From positions 121,232,501 through 121,296,500 of the forward strand of contig NC_091248.1 of assembly GCF_042477335.2 (NCBI RefSeq): a DNA stretch of 64,000 nucleotides, written 5' to 3'. The notes beneath the pieces were generated by a model that saw only the letters and a program-made list of their open reading frames with translations, was not told the DNA's origin and searched no databases. A program made the position numbers and the translations under genes. Positions 12,111 through 23,301 of this stretch are shown here, one piece after another. This stretch comes from Ovis canadensis (lineage: Eukaryota; Chordata; Mammalia; Artiodactyla; Bovidae). Numbering within the stretch: position 1 is the stretch's first letter; every line of letters begins with the position of its first letter.

Positions 12111-15100
12111 AGAGGCAGAGGGAGGGGTCAGCAAATAGCGGGGGACCTCGGTCTCGTGAATTTCCTGGCAGTGCCCTACGCGGTTTAGGGCAAGCAGGTA
12201 GAGAGCCAGGACTGAAGGTCACTTTGTTGATAAACGGGATATGGTCGCTGGCTCCAGGTGGAAGGAACCTTTATGTCTTAAGGCTGGGGTTTCCCATACT
12301 GGCTTGGAAGATGAGCAACTCCAGGAATCCAGAATATAAGCCCTCCGATGTCAGTTTTGGGGGGTGGGGTGCAGAACAAATAAAAACTGTCCACAGGAGC
12401 AGAGATCCTGGAATTGATAACTAGGAACTGAGAGAGTTTTGCCCTTTCAAACCAAATTTAGGGTGTCCTCCTAACCCTTTCTCCGCGCCTATAGACTGGC
12501 TGATCAGTGCCATCAAACACCCTTCTCTCCCTCAGCCCTTTTCACTCTCCGTCTCCGCCCCTCCCTGCAGGTCCTGTGCCGATATAAGAATATCTGGAAC
12601 GTCAGCCTGCAGCTGCAGCCCACGTTAATTGGAGGGATCATGAGAGACAGCGGTACAAAGGCAGCGGTGTTTTTGGCGGGGATTTGAGGGAAGACATTTC
12701 AAACGTCCAGGGGAGCGGCCCTTCCACTGGGTCTCCTTATTGGCGGCAGCAGCTAGTAATATGTCCGCTGCCTGAAACCCAGGTAGGTGCATCCCCCGTC
12801 TGGGACCCTCAGGTGATCTCTCATCAGTAAGCCCAACTTTCCCCTTGCAGGAAACCAGCCGCCAGCTATGCTTCCCCGCAAAGCCGTATACATGAGAAGT
12901 GACGTTAGGCTCCTGAGCCAGCATCTCCAGGTTCCCATCCACTTCCCCAAGGATTTCTTCTCTGTGATCCTTAAGAAAGGTGAAGAGAGTGGGATATGGA
13001 TGGAGCATAAGGTTTCAGCAGTGGATTTGGCGATTTCAGGGCCAGAAAGGAGGGGTTTCGTTGATTCCATTAAGTGAAGGAAACTTTGGGAAAGCTCAGC
13101 ATCAGAGCTGATCATGCAGAAGGTTGTGGAGACAGAAGGGGAGGGAGAGCAGGATGGATCAGTGATCAGAAATGCAAATGGGAGGCTGAGGGTGATGGAG
13201 CACTGGCGGGGGCCGGGGTGGGGGGGGGGGGATGAGAAGGAGGGAAAACCTGGTCTTCATGGGAAACAAGCTAGAGAAGGCCCCTCTCCAAGTGCCTCTG
13301 CCCCACAGGAAGTTTGACAGCCATGCGCTTCCTCACTGCGGTGAAGATGGAGCACCCGGAGATGCTAGAGAAAGTGTCCAGAGAACTGTGGATGCGCGTC
13401 TGGTCACGGGTGAGGGTTGGGCTCTGGGCACCCACTTTCGGGGAGACCCAGGATGACTTGGTGACCCTCCCCTAGGCCTAGAGTCCAGGTCCTGCCTTCC
13501 TCTTTGTTCACTGACCTGGTCCACTGGCCTCCATCTCACTCCTCACTTCGCCACCCCCTCATACTGACTGTCCTCTTCCCAGGATGAAGATATCACGGAG
13601 CCCCCGAGCATCCTGGCCGTGAGTGTTCCCACTCCTCTCCTGGGTAATCTGAGGACAGGTGACCTCTGGGGGCAGAGAGGACATTGTTTATTATTGGGTG
13701 GAAGAGGTCATAGTTACCGGGGGAGAAAGGATATTTGAGAGGCCAAATTACTAAACGGTTGGAACTAAGAAGACTCTCGAAAGAATGTATCACGGGTGAA
13801 AAAGGAAACATGTATTTGATGAAAGAAGGTGGTACATGTGGTACCTGCAGATGTGGAGACTTGAAGTAGTGGCACGTCGTGGCCCTAAAAACTGCAACGC
13901 AAACCTCACTGTCACATCTAAGAGACATAAAAAACAGGCTTTGGAAAGACAAAGAGAGATCAGTCACTCAATCCAGAAGTACAGAAAGTCCGAGTGAGAA
14001 AAGTGGAAATAGCTCCAAATGTCAAAATGTGTGCCAGCCATATTTAGATGTAAAAAAGTTTTTCTTCAGGGTTAAATCAGGAAATTCAACACCGCATTTT
14101 TTCCCCTTAAGTTTCTTCCCCCCTTAACCCATAACGGTTTCCCTTGTGGCTCAGCTGGTAAAGAAACTGCCTGCAATGCAGAAGACCTGGGTTCGATCCC
14201 TGGGATGGGAAGTTCCCCTGGAGAAGGGAAAGGCTACCCACTCCAGTATTCTGGCTTGGAGAATTCCACGGACTGTATAGTCCACGGGGTTGCAAAGGGT
14301 CGGACACGACTGAGTCACTTTCACTTTCACTTTAAGTTTACAAAAGACAGGAAAAGGCAATGGCACCCCACTCCAGTACTCTTGCCTGGAAAATCCCATG
14401 GACGGAGGAGCCTGGTAGGCTGCAGTCAGCTGAGGCATATTCAAATGTAATATATAAAATGACAAGTCACAAAAAAAGTTAAATGTGTAAAGCATGCCCA
14501 GTATATCCTCCTGTGTTTTCATTCCTGCAAAGTCTATGCATTGGCTTGCTTTTTCACTTAATATCTAATAATCATTTCCCATGTCATTTAAAACTGTTGG
14601 AGAGAACAATTCTTAGGTTCCACATAGCATTCCATTCAGTGGGTGTACTTCTGTTTACTGAACCAGTTCCCTGTTGTTGAGCACTTGGCCAAAATAAACT
14701 TCGCTGATGTAACCGGGTCAAAGACAAGAAGTCATACCTGACTTCATATTTCCCACTCCAGGTCAAGGGGGTCAGTTGCAATACTTGTCAACCCAGCTAT
14801 GTATTAAAATCACTTACAGCACCTGGACACCACCACCCAGAAATTCCCATGTAATTTGTTCTCGAGGATGACATCCAAACTGAGATTTTCAAAAAAGCTC
14901 CCCCAGGATATTCTAGTATGTGCGGCCAAAGTTGAGAATCACTGATCCCAACAAACCCCAAAGTGAAACCTTTAACATTCTCTGAAGCCAGACGCTGGTG
15001 GCTGCAGCCATGTGCCCTGTCCAGAGTCCTCAGGAAATTCTATGGGAATTAGAGCCCAGCCCTTGGATTCAGGAATTCTGAGAAGTAGGAAGGCACGAGC

Positions 15101-16542
15101 CCCCAGCTTAATGTCAAGGGACTTGGATTCTAGCATTGTTTCTGCTACTAATAAGCTCTTTAGCACTGACCAAAATATGTACCATTTCTGGACTGGAGGC
15201 TCCTTGTCTGCTTTGTTTTGGCTTTTTCCCATGTTTATTTATTTGGCTGCACCAGGTCTTAATTGTGACATATGAACTCTTAGTTGCAGCGTATGGGTTC
15301 TGGTTCCCTAACCAGAGACTGAACCCAGGCCCCCTTGCACTAGGAGCACAGTCTTCAACCACTGGACCACCTGGGAAGTCTTTCCTGACCTGTTAATGAA
15401 GTGATTGGGAAGCTGGCCTCTCAAAATGCCCTCTGGCATTAAATTTCTACAATTATGACTCGTGGCCACCCACTCTTTCTACCAATCTCATGATTTTGAA
15501 GGCAAAAAACATAGCCCCTCTTGGCAAAGATAGACCTCCATTCGTGGGTAGGTAAAAGTGCTATGGATAATGTGGGGGCAGAAAATAAAATGACCAGAGT
15601 TTTCTCCTGAGATTCCCACCTGCACTAACGCAGACACACTTGTTTTCCCTACCACACCCTTCAGGCTGCAGAGAAGGCTGGCATGTCCATGGAACAAGCC
15701 CAGGAACTTCTAAAAAGGGTCTCAACACCACAAGTGAAGAACCAGCTCAAGGAGACCACTGAGGCAGCCTGCAAATATGGGGTGAGCAATTCTGTCCCCA
15801 CCCCTGTGCTGAGACAGAGAATCTTGACCAGGTCCCCAAGCTCCTGAGCCAAAGTTACTCCCCAACTGTGAGTCCTCTGAGATCTCCAAGATCACCCTCA
15901 TCATCTTCCTTCCTTTCCCTGGGCCCAAGGAAAGGAGGGAGAGAGCTAGATGGTGAGAGAGGAGACAGAAAACTCTCCTTAGAACCCTGGAACCTCTGGA
16001 ACCTCTCATCGAATACCTCTGGCTACTTTGTGTCTATGACCTCAGACCAGTGTTGACTTGCAGCCTTCAACCACAGCCCTGTAACCACCTGCTCCTTCGC
16101 CCTCCTGCCCTGTTACTTCTCCAGGCTTTTGGGCTGCCCATCACTGTGGCCCACCTGCATGATGAAACCCACATGCTCTTTGGCTCCGACCGGATGGAGT
16201 TGCTGGCATACCTGCTGGGTAAGTTACACGTTCATACTGACTGCCCTTGAGCCCACCCCTGCATTATATCAGTTGCCCAGAAGGATGGATTCAAGAATTT
16301 AAAAAAAAATGTTCTAGGCACTTTCGATAATGGAACCTCATACAGAGGTAGGTGTGCTTGAGGTGGAGTGGGGAGGGGCCACCTTCTTCTGCAGGAGAGA
16401 AGGAAGCCTTCGTACCCAGCACCCAGGAGCTCTTCCTGGAGAGAATCCCTGAGGGCTTGCGGGGCCTCTGACTCATGATCTTTTCTATTCAGGAGAAAAG
16501 TGGATGGGCCCTGTGCCTCCAGCTGTAAACCCCAGACTTTAA
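11999..16542 (+). CDS. GSTK1: Glutathione S-transferase kappa 1, complete, 8 coding exons
   Basis: Coding exons: 11999-12070, 12571-12652, 12851-12979, 13309-13409, 13583-13618, 15665-15781, 16125-16218 and 16493-16542. All introns are GT/AG and the phases match; the total is 681 nt, 226 aa, the same as human. Kappa-class GSTs have a DsbA-like thioredoxin fold with an inserted helical domain and act on GSH in mitochondria and peroxisomes. Visible landmarks are the catalytic Ser16 in SPYSW, Pro184 in GLPITV (cis-Pro position), and Ser200-Asp201 in FGSDRMELL, which hold the gamma-Glu of GSH. The start [15 protein letters not shown] aligns with the human start and has a G at +4. The reading frame stays open upstream to 11342, but that part runs through a SINE and GC-rich 5' DNA, so I keep the conserved ATG. 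The C-terminus is NPRL where human has NARL (a PTS1-like tripeptide). Identity is secure; it is read from recalled human sequence. Confidence 0.97.
14138..14335 (+). mobile_element. Bov-tA/BovA SINE in GSTK1 intron
   Basis: Head CTTGTGGCTCAGCTGGTAAA, body AAGGCTACCCACTCCAGTA and tail GGGTCGGACACGACTGAG plus a CTTTCACTTTCACTTT end. Confidence 0.92.
14350..14430 (+). mobile_element. BovA fragment
   Basis: AGGCAATGGCACCCCACTCC to GGAGCCTGGTAGGCTGCAGT only; a second unit right after the preceding SINE, possibly the remainder of a dimeric copy. Confidence 0.8.
14795..14944 (+). mobile_element. MER5-type hAT DNA transposon remnant
   Basis: Text resembling the MER5 pattern: CACCTGGACACCACC near the start, an AAGCTCCCCCAGGATATTCT block, and GTTGAGAATCACTG at the end. 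Diverged. Confidence 0.6.
15231..15380 (-). mobile_element. tRNA-derived (CHR-type) SINE, minus strand
   Basis: Begins with an ATTTATTTATTTGGCTGCACC tail-side segment and ends with GACCACCTGGGAAGTC, the complement of the tRNA-like head. Shorter than a full copy. Confidence 0.75.
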
Positions 16543-16762
16543 GCCCAAAGCCCAGAGGAAGCAAGACGATTGGTATTAAAAAGCAAACCATCTGCTTACC
16601 CCTCCTCCACTGTGGGGCCCTGGGACTCTGGTTTCCTATCTGATAGAGGTTCTTGTCCGGTCTTGGGGTATGCTGGGGGGCGGGGGGGCAGGCAGGACAA
16701 TACACTGTCTGCTGTTAGTCTCACCAGGTGCCTCTGAGAACCTCCAACTCTGCTTTTCACAG

Positions 16763-16768
16763 AATAAA
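16763..16768 (+). terminator. GSTK1: Poly(A) signal of GSTK1
   Basis: AATAAA lies 221 bp after the GSTK1 stop codon (16540-16542). It gives a short 3'UTR, and no other canonical signal is nearer. GT/T-rich DNA follows around 16810-16830. Confidence 0.75.
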
Positions 16769-17814
16769 CCTAATGCCATTAGGCATCATATTCCTCAGCC
16801 TGTGTCCTCCCTTGTGTTTATCTGTTCTTGTTCCTACAGCCACATCCTGGCCACGCTAGATGTTTGAAAAGAACAGTTCTTTGTGTGCCCCCAGCCCTTT
16901 GCCCCACTTTGGGGCAGCTTATGTGAAGGGAACAGGAAATAGTCCCTCTTTCTCTTCTACAGAAGCTTCTTAAGTCTGTCAGAGACAGAAAGCTAAGCCA
17001 GATGGATTCTGCAACTAACCAGCTGGGCAGTGTCTTCTGACCAGCCATGGTGCCTGAGACACAGGCTGGGGCCGGAAGCCCAGGGGAAGTGGAGGCTAGC
17101 GAGAACCCCAGCATGGCTGAGCTTGCATCCAGATGTTTAAATGGGGTCCGGCTACTCTGACCAGCAGGGGCTGGGAGAGGCCGTGCCAGGAGACTGACCA
17201 AAGCTGCCAGGGCCTGAAGAAGTTGCTCATCCCCTCAGGGTGCCTTCCCCTCGCCCACAAAGCAGATCCCAAGGAAAAGCCAGGCCTCTCCCTGGCTCAC
17301 TATGACCCCTGTTCCCTCCCCAACAAACCTATAGCTTTCCCACTCCCCCCAGTTAATCACTGAGAGCTCCTACTCTTTCTATGCCCACTGTGCAATCATC
17401 AGAATGCCTCATGTTTCAATAGGGTCTGGACTTCTTGGAGAAGACTCTCTTCAGATGCTGAAACCACACTTGGATGCCTGTGTGGTGACTTCGATGGCTC
17501 AGAGGGCTTTCGGAGTTTAGATGCCTCTTCCCTTTGCTATCTTCTCATCTCGTATTTCTGGCTTTCTCATCTCCTATCCTATGTTCCCTTCTTTTCTCCC
17601 ATCACTTTCAGTCTTCCTCCTCTCCCCCTTTTTTCCATTATTCCAGCACACTCCAAGACTTCAACTCATCCTGACCAGGCATACCTGTAATGTAATGTCA
17701 CAAGTATATCCCCAAATAAGCACTCTGTTTCTCCAAAGGAGACCTGTGACAATGTGCAACTAATGCAAAAATAAAAATATGAGAACCATAAGGGCAAATT
17801 AAAACAAAAAGGAG
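16769..17814. other. Intergenic DNA downstream of GSTK1
   Basis: Mostly single-copy-looking sequence without a recognised gene. Open frames here are short and match no family I know. Confidence 0.4.
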
Positions 17815-17950
17815 AGGCTTCCCTGGAAGTCCAGTGGTTAAGACTCTGAACTTCCAATGCAGGGGGCGCAGGTTCAATCCCTGGTTGGGAAACTAAAATG
17901 CAACATGCCGAATGGCATGGCCAAAGAGTAAAACTTAAATTTTTTTTTAA
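17815..17950 (+). mobile_element. Short tRNA-derived SINE
   Basis: GGCTTCCCTGGAAGTCCAG, TGGTTAAGACTCTGAACTTC, GGTTCAATCCCTGGTTGGG with B-box-like text; tail-side part of the longer CHR family is absent. Confidence 0.8.
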
Positions 17951-18069
17951 ATGGAACTTTCCATATATTGAAGTTAAATATAATCACCTATATTGAAGTT
18001 CTCATAAATGTTGAGGGTTAGAAGAGACAAAGCTTTGTGAATAAAGATGCTTGTCTCACCATTGCTTGT

Positions 18070-18362
18070 TGTATCAGATAAATGTCCACCAGGAGGATTT
18101 TTGAATAAATTATGGTACATCCAGGAAGTAATGTTTCATAGCCATCAAAAATTATATTTGTGAAGAATTTTTAGCAACTTATAGGAACTTTGGAAATTCT
18201 TAGGATATAATATTGATTGGAAAAAATGATCCAACTGCATAGTATGGTCTCAATTATGTCTTGCATAAAGATATATTACAGAGGACATTAATCTGGAATA
18301 AACCTGAACTATTAATCTAGAATAAAATATATCAAAATGTTTCCATTTTATTTGCATACGTT
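18070..18362 (+). mobile_element. Old L1 3' fragment
   Basis: AAATTATGGTACATCCAGG, CATAGCCATCAAAAATTATA and GTATGGTCTCAATTATGTC follow the order of mammalian L1 3' ends. Diverged. Confidence 0.65.
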
Positions 18363-18365
18363 TTT

Positions 18366-19236
18366 AGATTATATATTTATTTTTGCCTGAGCTGGGCCTT
18401 CGTTGCTGCAACGGGCACCACTCTTTGTAGGGATGTGCAGGATTCTCATTGCCATGGCTTCTCTTATTGCAGAGTATGGGCTCTGGGTGCGTGGGATTCA
18501 GCAGCTGGGGCTCACAGGCTCTAGAGCTCTGGCTAGCAGCTGGGGCACACAGGCTTAGTTGCTCCACAGCATTTGTGATCTTCCCTGGCCAGGGATTGAA
18601 CTCGTGTCCCCTGCATTAGCAGGTGGATTCCTAACCACTAAACCACGAGGGATGGTGACAGCAGCCACGAAATTAAGACGCTTACTCCTTGGAAGGAAAG
18701 TTATGACCAAACTAGATAGCATATTCAAAAGCAGAGACATTACTTTGCCAACAAAGGTCCGGTCTAGTCAAGGCTATGGTTTTTCCAGTGGTCATGTATG
18801 GATGTGAGAGTTGGACTATAAAGAAAGCTGAGCGCTGAAGAATTGATGCTTTTGAACTGTGGTGTTGGAGAAGACTCTTGAAAGTCCTTTGGACTGCAAG
18901 GAGATCCAACCAGTCCATCCTAAAGGAGGTCAGTCCTGAGTGTTCATTGGAAGGACTGATGCTGAAGCTGAAACTCCAATACTTTGGCCACCTCATGCGA
19001 AGAAATAACTCATTTGAAAAGACCCTGATGCTGGGGAAGATTGAAGGCAGGAGGAGAAGGGGACAACAGAGGATGACATGGTTGGATGGCATCACTAACT
19101 CAATGGACATGAGTTTGAGTAAGCTCTGGGAGTTGGTGATAGACAGGGAGGCCTGGCATGCTGCGATTCACGGGGTCGCAAAGAGTCAGACAGGACTGAG
19201 CGACTGAACTGAACTGAAACCACCAGGGAAGCCCCC
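18366..19236 (-). mobile_element. CHR-type SINE interrupted by a BovB insertion
   Basis: A minus-strand tRNA-derived SINE runs from 18366 to 18652 (CTTCGTTGCTGCAACGGG to CTAACCACTAAACCACGAGG). It resumes at 19217-19236 with AAACCACCAGGGAAGCCCCC, the end of its head. The gap is filled by BovB (18653-19216). Confidence 0.88.
18653..19216 (+). mobile_element. BovB LINE nested in a SINE, 13-bp target duplication
   Basis: ORF2 3' region ([37 protein letters not shown]) with a (CTGAA)n tail. Flanks AAACCACGAGGGA (18640-18652) and AAACCACCAGGGA (19217-19229) are the duplicated target inside the older SINE. Several frame breaks. Confidence 0.93.
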
Positions 19237-19370
19237 TTATTTGTAGTTTTTTAAAAGATTGTTTATTCCAGTAAAAAAAAAAAAAAAAGACTTCAAGAAT
19301 TTATAGATTCACATTTGTATACAATTGTGTACCCTTCTCATTGTTTTCTAAATTTGTATCAGTTGCTTAA

Positions 19371-19591
19371 TGCTGAATGCTCAGTCGAGTCCGACTCTGC
19401 GACCCCACGGACTGTAGCCCACCAAGCTCCTCTGTCCATGGGATTACGTCCATTGACTACTTTGGTAAAAATACTGGAGTAGATTGCCATATCCTCCTCC
19501 AGGGGATCTTCCTGACCCAGGGATCAAACCCACATCTCTTGTTGCTTCTGTATTGCAGGCAGATTCTTTCCCACTGAGCCACCTGGGAAGC
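19371..19591 (-). mobile_element. Bov-tA SINE with 13-bp target duplication
   Basis: Minus-strand copy, head GAGCCACCTGGGAAG on the + strand at the right end. ATCAGTTGCTTAA (19358-19370) and ATCAATTGCTTAA (19592-19604) flank it. It carries a short extra stretch near 19445-19470. Confidence 0.92.
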
Positions 19592-19604
19592 ATCAATTGC
19601 TTAA

Positions 19605-20088
19605 CTTAATCCTAAATCTTATCTCAGTGTAATGTAGGATAATCTCTTATTTTAGAGGCAGATATTGCAGCCCTGGCCACTCCTCCTTCAAAGGCTCTAG
19701 AATCCTATTTTTCTAATCCAATAGCAGATTTAATCTTCTCTGAAGGAATGAGACAATTTCTAGACTAATCCTTTCACATGTGATCTAGATTACAATGTTT
19801 GAATTTATGGCAAATAGAATAAAAATTGATTGTATTAGTGAGGGTTGTCAAAGAATTAAAAACAGGATCAATAGGATATTGAACTTGGATTCTCAGGCCT
19901 TTGAACTTAGACTGGAACCGACCCCACCACCTTTCCTGGGCCTCCAGTTTGCAGATGGCAGACTATGGGACTTCTCAGCTCCCATAATCACATGAGCAAG
20001 CACTGATCGAGCTAATCTCTCCTGGAAACACTCTCACAGGCACACCCAGAAATTATGTCTTATCAACTCTCTGGCATCTCTTGTTGTT
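19605..20088. other. Intergenic, no named feature
   Basis: AT-rich DNA between repeats; no gene or repeat family recognised. Confidence 0.35.
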
Positions 20089-20089
20089 C

Positions 20090-20197
20090 AGTCGCTAAAC
20101 TGTGTCTGACTCTTTGCCACCCAGTGGACTACAGCACGTCAGGCTTCCCTGCCCTTCACTGTCACTCAGAGTTTCCTCAAACTCATGTCCGTTGAGT
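20090..20197 (-). mobile_element. Older BovB tail, minus strand
   Basis: TTGTTGTTCAGTCGCTAAAC to CAAACTCATGTCCGTTGAGT is the diverged 3' end of BovB. A younger BovB has inserted at its truncated end. Confidence 0.8.
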
Positions 20198-20209
20198 TGG
20201 CAATCTGTT

Positions 20210-20425
20210 TAGTTCAGTTCAGTCGCTCAGTCGTGTCCGACTCTTTGCGACCCCATGAATCGCAGCATGCCAGGCCTCCCTGTCCATCACCAACTCCTGG
20301 AGTTCACTCAAACTCATGCGCATTGAGTTGGTGATGCCATCCAGCCATCTCATCCTCTGTTGTCCCCTTCTCCTCCTGCCCCCAATCCCTCCCAGCATCA
20401 GGGTCTTTTCCAATGAGTCAACTCA
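20210..20425 (-). mobile_element. Young BovB tail nested at older BovB, 12-bp target duplication
   Basis: Well-preserved 3' end of BovB (complement: [29 protein letters not shown]). TGGCAATCTGTT is duplicated at 20198-20209 and 20426-20437. Confidence 0.92.
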
Positions 20426-20959
20426 TGGCAATCTGTTAGCACAGTTAACAGGTGAAATAACTATCACAGGGAGAAAAGGAAAAGCCTCCAAATGCACCAA
20501 ATTTTTCCCAATAAAGGAACACTTCTAATTGAAGCAGTTTCATGCCTAGTTTTTTCCTTTCCACATCTTCTGATCAACGGTTGACATACAAAATTTGCAA
20601 TGAGGTCAGTGCTCAGAATTAAATACTGAACCGCTTCCTTGTGTTGTAACTCAAATTCCAAGCTTCCTAAATAGTGTTATGCTTCCAAAATGCAATGTTT
20701 TTAGGTAAAGTTCTTAAAAGGGATACTGTGTTTATAGAACCAAAATAAAAGTGGTAATTAAAAACAACAAAGTATGGCATGCATGTGGTAAAACAAAAAC
20801 ACTCAGAAAACTATTGACTGTGAAAAGTGAAGTCATCCCTTTCCTACTTTCCACTTTTCTGTATATGCTTCCAGAAATGCCTATGTCTAGTGGGGGAGTT
20901 TGGGGGAGAATGGATACAGGTACATGTATGGCCGAGTCCCTTCCCTGTTCAGCTGATGC

Positions 20960-21020
20960 TATCACAGTATTGTTTGTTAATTGGCTATACTCCAATACAA
21001 AATAAAAAGTTTTTTTCTAA
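20960..21020 (+). mobile_element. L1 3' terminus remnant
   Basis: TTGGCTATACTCCAATACA then AAATAAAAAG matches the end of ruminant L1 3'UTRs. The body upstream is too diverged to delimit. Confidence 0.5.
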
Positions 21021-21248
21021 AAAATGCCCATGTCTTTCAACACAAATGTCAGGCATAATACGGAGGTTCCATATACCCTTCATCCAGTTTCCCCAATGAC
21101 AACATCTGGCATATCCGGTACAATAATACAGCCAGAAAACTAGCATTGTTACCGTCCATCAACCTCATTCAGATTCCACCAGTTTTGCCTGCACTCATTT
21201 CTGTGTCTGTGTTTAGTTCCATATAATCTTATCACCTGTAGGCGCATG

Positions 21249-21383
21249 TGCTGGAGAAGAACATGGCAACCATCTCCAGTATTCTTGCCTGGAGAATCCT
21301 ATGGACAGAGCAGCCTGGTGGGCTACAGTCCATGCGGTCGCACAGAGTCAGACACGTCTGAAGCGACTTAGCACGCATGCAGA
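21249..21383 (+). mobile_element. Bov-tA 3' half
   Basis: GCTGGAGAAGAACATGGC, CCAGTATTCTTGCCTGG and CAGACACGTCTGAAGCGACT; the tRNA-like head is missing. GCATGTG lies on both sides. Confidence 0.85.
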
Positions 21384-22180
21384 TGCATGTGACCACAACC
21401 AGTCTAGTCTAGATACTGAATGCCTCCAAACTTAAGGATCCCTCAATGCGCTTTTCGTAGCTACAACTACCTCTCTCTTTTTCTCCCCACTTCCCTAACC
21501 CCTGGCAACCTCTAATCTGCTCTTATAGTTCTTATTTCTCAAGGGCTGTATGAATGGAATCAGAATGATGTGTTTTCATTTAGCCTAACTCCCTGAGATC
21601 CACCCATGGTATTGCATGTGTCTGTAGTTTGTAGTTTGTTCTTTTTACTGCCAAGTCATCATGTTCCTTGGTATGGATGTGCCAGTTTGTTTAACCCATT
21701 GAAGGACATTTTGGTTGTTTCTATTTTGGGGCTAAAAATCAGTTTCTGGACCAAATTCCAGTGTGTGTGTGTGTAAGCATCCTACACCAATCGGCAATTT
21801 TCAGATGCCAGCAAGGTATGCAAGAATTCAACTCAATTCTAACACTACCCAGAAATAGCGTCACATTCCATATGTAAGACCACCCTCCACTTCAGACGCT
21901 AGCTGCAAGTCCAGGTTGTCACTGGTTCTTCTGAAGACTGGTTATATAACCCAAGACCCCCTCTTTGGGTTTGATTAATTTGCTAGAACAGCTCACAGAA
22001 CTCAATAAAACCTGTTTACTTACTAGATTGCCAATTTATTATAAAAGTATATTAAAGGATATGATTCAAAAGCCAGATGAAGAGATAGATAGGACAAGGT
22101 CCTGAACAAGCTTTTGTCCTCACGGAGCTTGGGAACCAGCCTGGAGGCAGGTGGAAGCCTCCCAGCTTCCCGATGTAGAA

Positions 22181-22490
22181 TGAAGTGAAACCTCAGTTGT
22201 GTCCAACTCTTTGCAACCCCATGAACTATAAAGTTCATGGAATTCTCCAGGCCGGAATACTGGAGGGGGTAGCCTTTCCCTTCTCCAGGGGATCTTCCCA
22301 ACCCAGGGATCAAACCTATGTCTCCCACATTGCAGGCAGATTCTTTACCAGCTGAGCCATAAGGGAAGCCCAAGAAAACTGGAGTGGGTAGCCTATCCAT
22401 TCTCCAGTGGATCTTCCTGACCCAGGAATCAAACCAGGGTCTCCTGCATTGGAGGCACATTCTTTACCAACTGAGCTATCAGGGAAGCCC
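22181..22490 (-). mobile_element. Bov-A2 SINE dimer with 8-bp target duplication
   Basis: Two BovA units in tandem on the minus strand; ATGTAGAA flanks it at 22173-22180 and 22492-22499. Confidence 0.92.
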
Positions 22491-22561
22491 AATGTAGAAG
22501 CTCTCAGAAAATGAGGTTTTTATGGAGACTTCGTTACATAGTCATGATCGACCAAATCTCT

Positions 22562-23080
22562 GTTGTTCAGGCACTCAATCGTGTCCGACTCTTTGTGATA
22601 CCATGAACTGCAGCACGCCAGGCTTCCCAGTCCTTCACCAGCTCCTGGAGATTGCTCAAACTCATGTCCATTGAGTCGGTGATGCCATCCAACCATCTCA
22701 TCCTCTGGCGTCCCCTTCTCCTCCTGCCCTCAGTCTTTTCCAGCATCAAGGTCTTTTCCAGTGAATCAGATCTTCTCATCAGGTGGCCAAAGTATTGGAG
22801 CTTTAGCTTCAGCATCAGTCCTTTCAATGAATATTCAGGATTGATTTCCTTTAGGATTCACTGGTTTGATCTCCTTACTGTCCAAGGGATTCTCAACAGT
22901 CTTCTATACTACCACAATTCAAAAGCATCAATTCTTCGATGTTCAGACTGCTGTATGGCTCAACTTTCATATCCGTATATAACTACTGGAAAAATCATAG
23001 CTTTGACTACATGGACCTTTGTCAGCAAAGTAATATCTCTGTTTTTTAATATGCTGTCTAAGCAGAGACATTACTTTGTC
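22562..23080 (-). mobile_element. BovB LINE tail with short inverted 5' end
   Basis: The complement shows [20 protein letters not shown] and [20 protein letters not shown]. At its 5' end (right side), after ATGCTGTCTA, a 20-bp piece (23061-23080) repeats the AGCAGAGACATTACTTTG segment in opposite orientation, as in 5'-inverted LINE insertions. Confidence 0.88.
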
Positions 23081-23094
23081 TAAGCACTGAGAAT

Positions 23095-23301
23095 GATAAA
23101 GGTGTCTTTTTGTGAATGAAGTGACTTTTATAAGCACCTAAAGGTGGGGGGTGTGGTTGCCAGAAGAACCAACCGAGTGATCAGTGAGTTGTAATTCTCA
23201 GTTCTACCCGATTTCTGGGGAGGAGAGAGGAGCCTGAGGTTGAAAACCCCCACCTTTAGGTGCTTCTAAAAGTCACTTCATTCACAAAAGACATGTTTAT
23301 C
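23095..23301. repeat. Long inverted repeat, ~55-bp arms
   Basis: The left arm 23095-23150 and right arm 23247-23301 are reverse complements apart from about 4 differences and a 1-base gap. The shared core on the left is GTGAATGAAGTGACTTTTA then AAGCACCTAAAGGTGGGGG. The spacer is 96 bp. Weaker symmetry extends about 15-20 bp further outward. It arises because part of the surrounding LTR fossil is present in both orientations. Confidence 0.92.

Larger units (their letters stand above)
13619..15664 (+). other. GSTK1: GSTK1 intron 5
   Basis: The largest GSTK1 intron (2.0 kb). It carries a Bov-tA (14138-14335), a BovA fragment (14350-14430), old L1-like text (about 14510-14710), a MER5-like piece (14795-14944) and a CHR-type SINE (15231-15380). 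No extra exon is seen. Confidence 0.85.

Noticed and set aside
11342-12424. A 360-codon frame covering the GSTK1 start
   Set aside because: It runs through a Bov-tA SINE, the promoter, exon 1 and into intron 1. Only 11999-12070 is coding; the conserved human start and donor site fix this.
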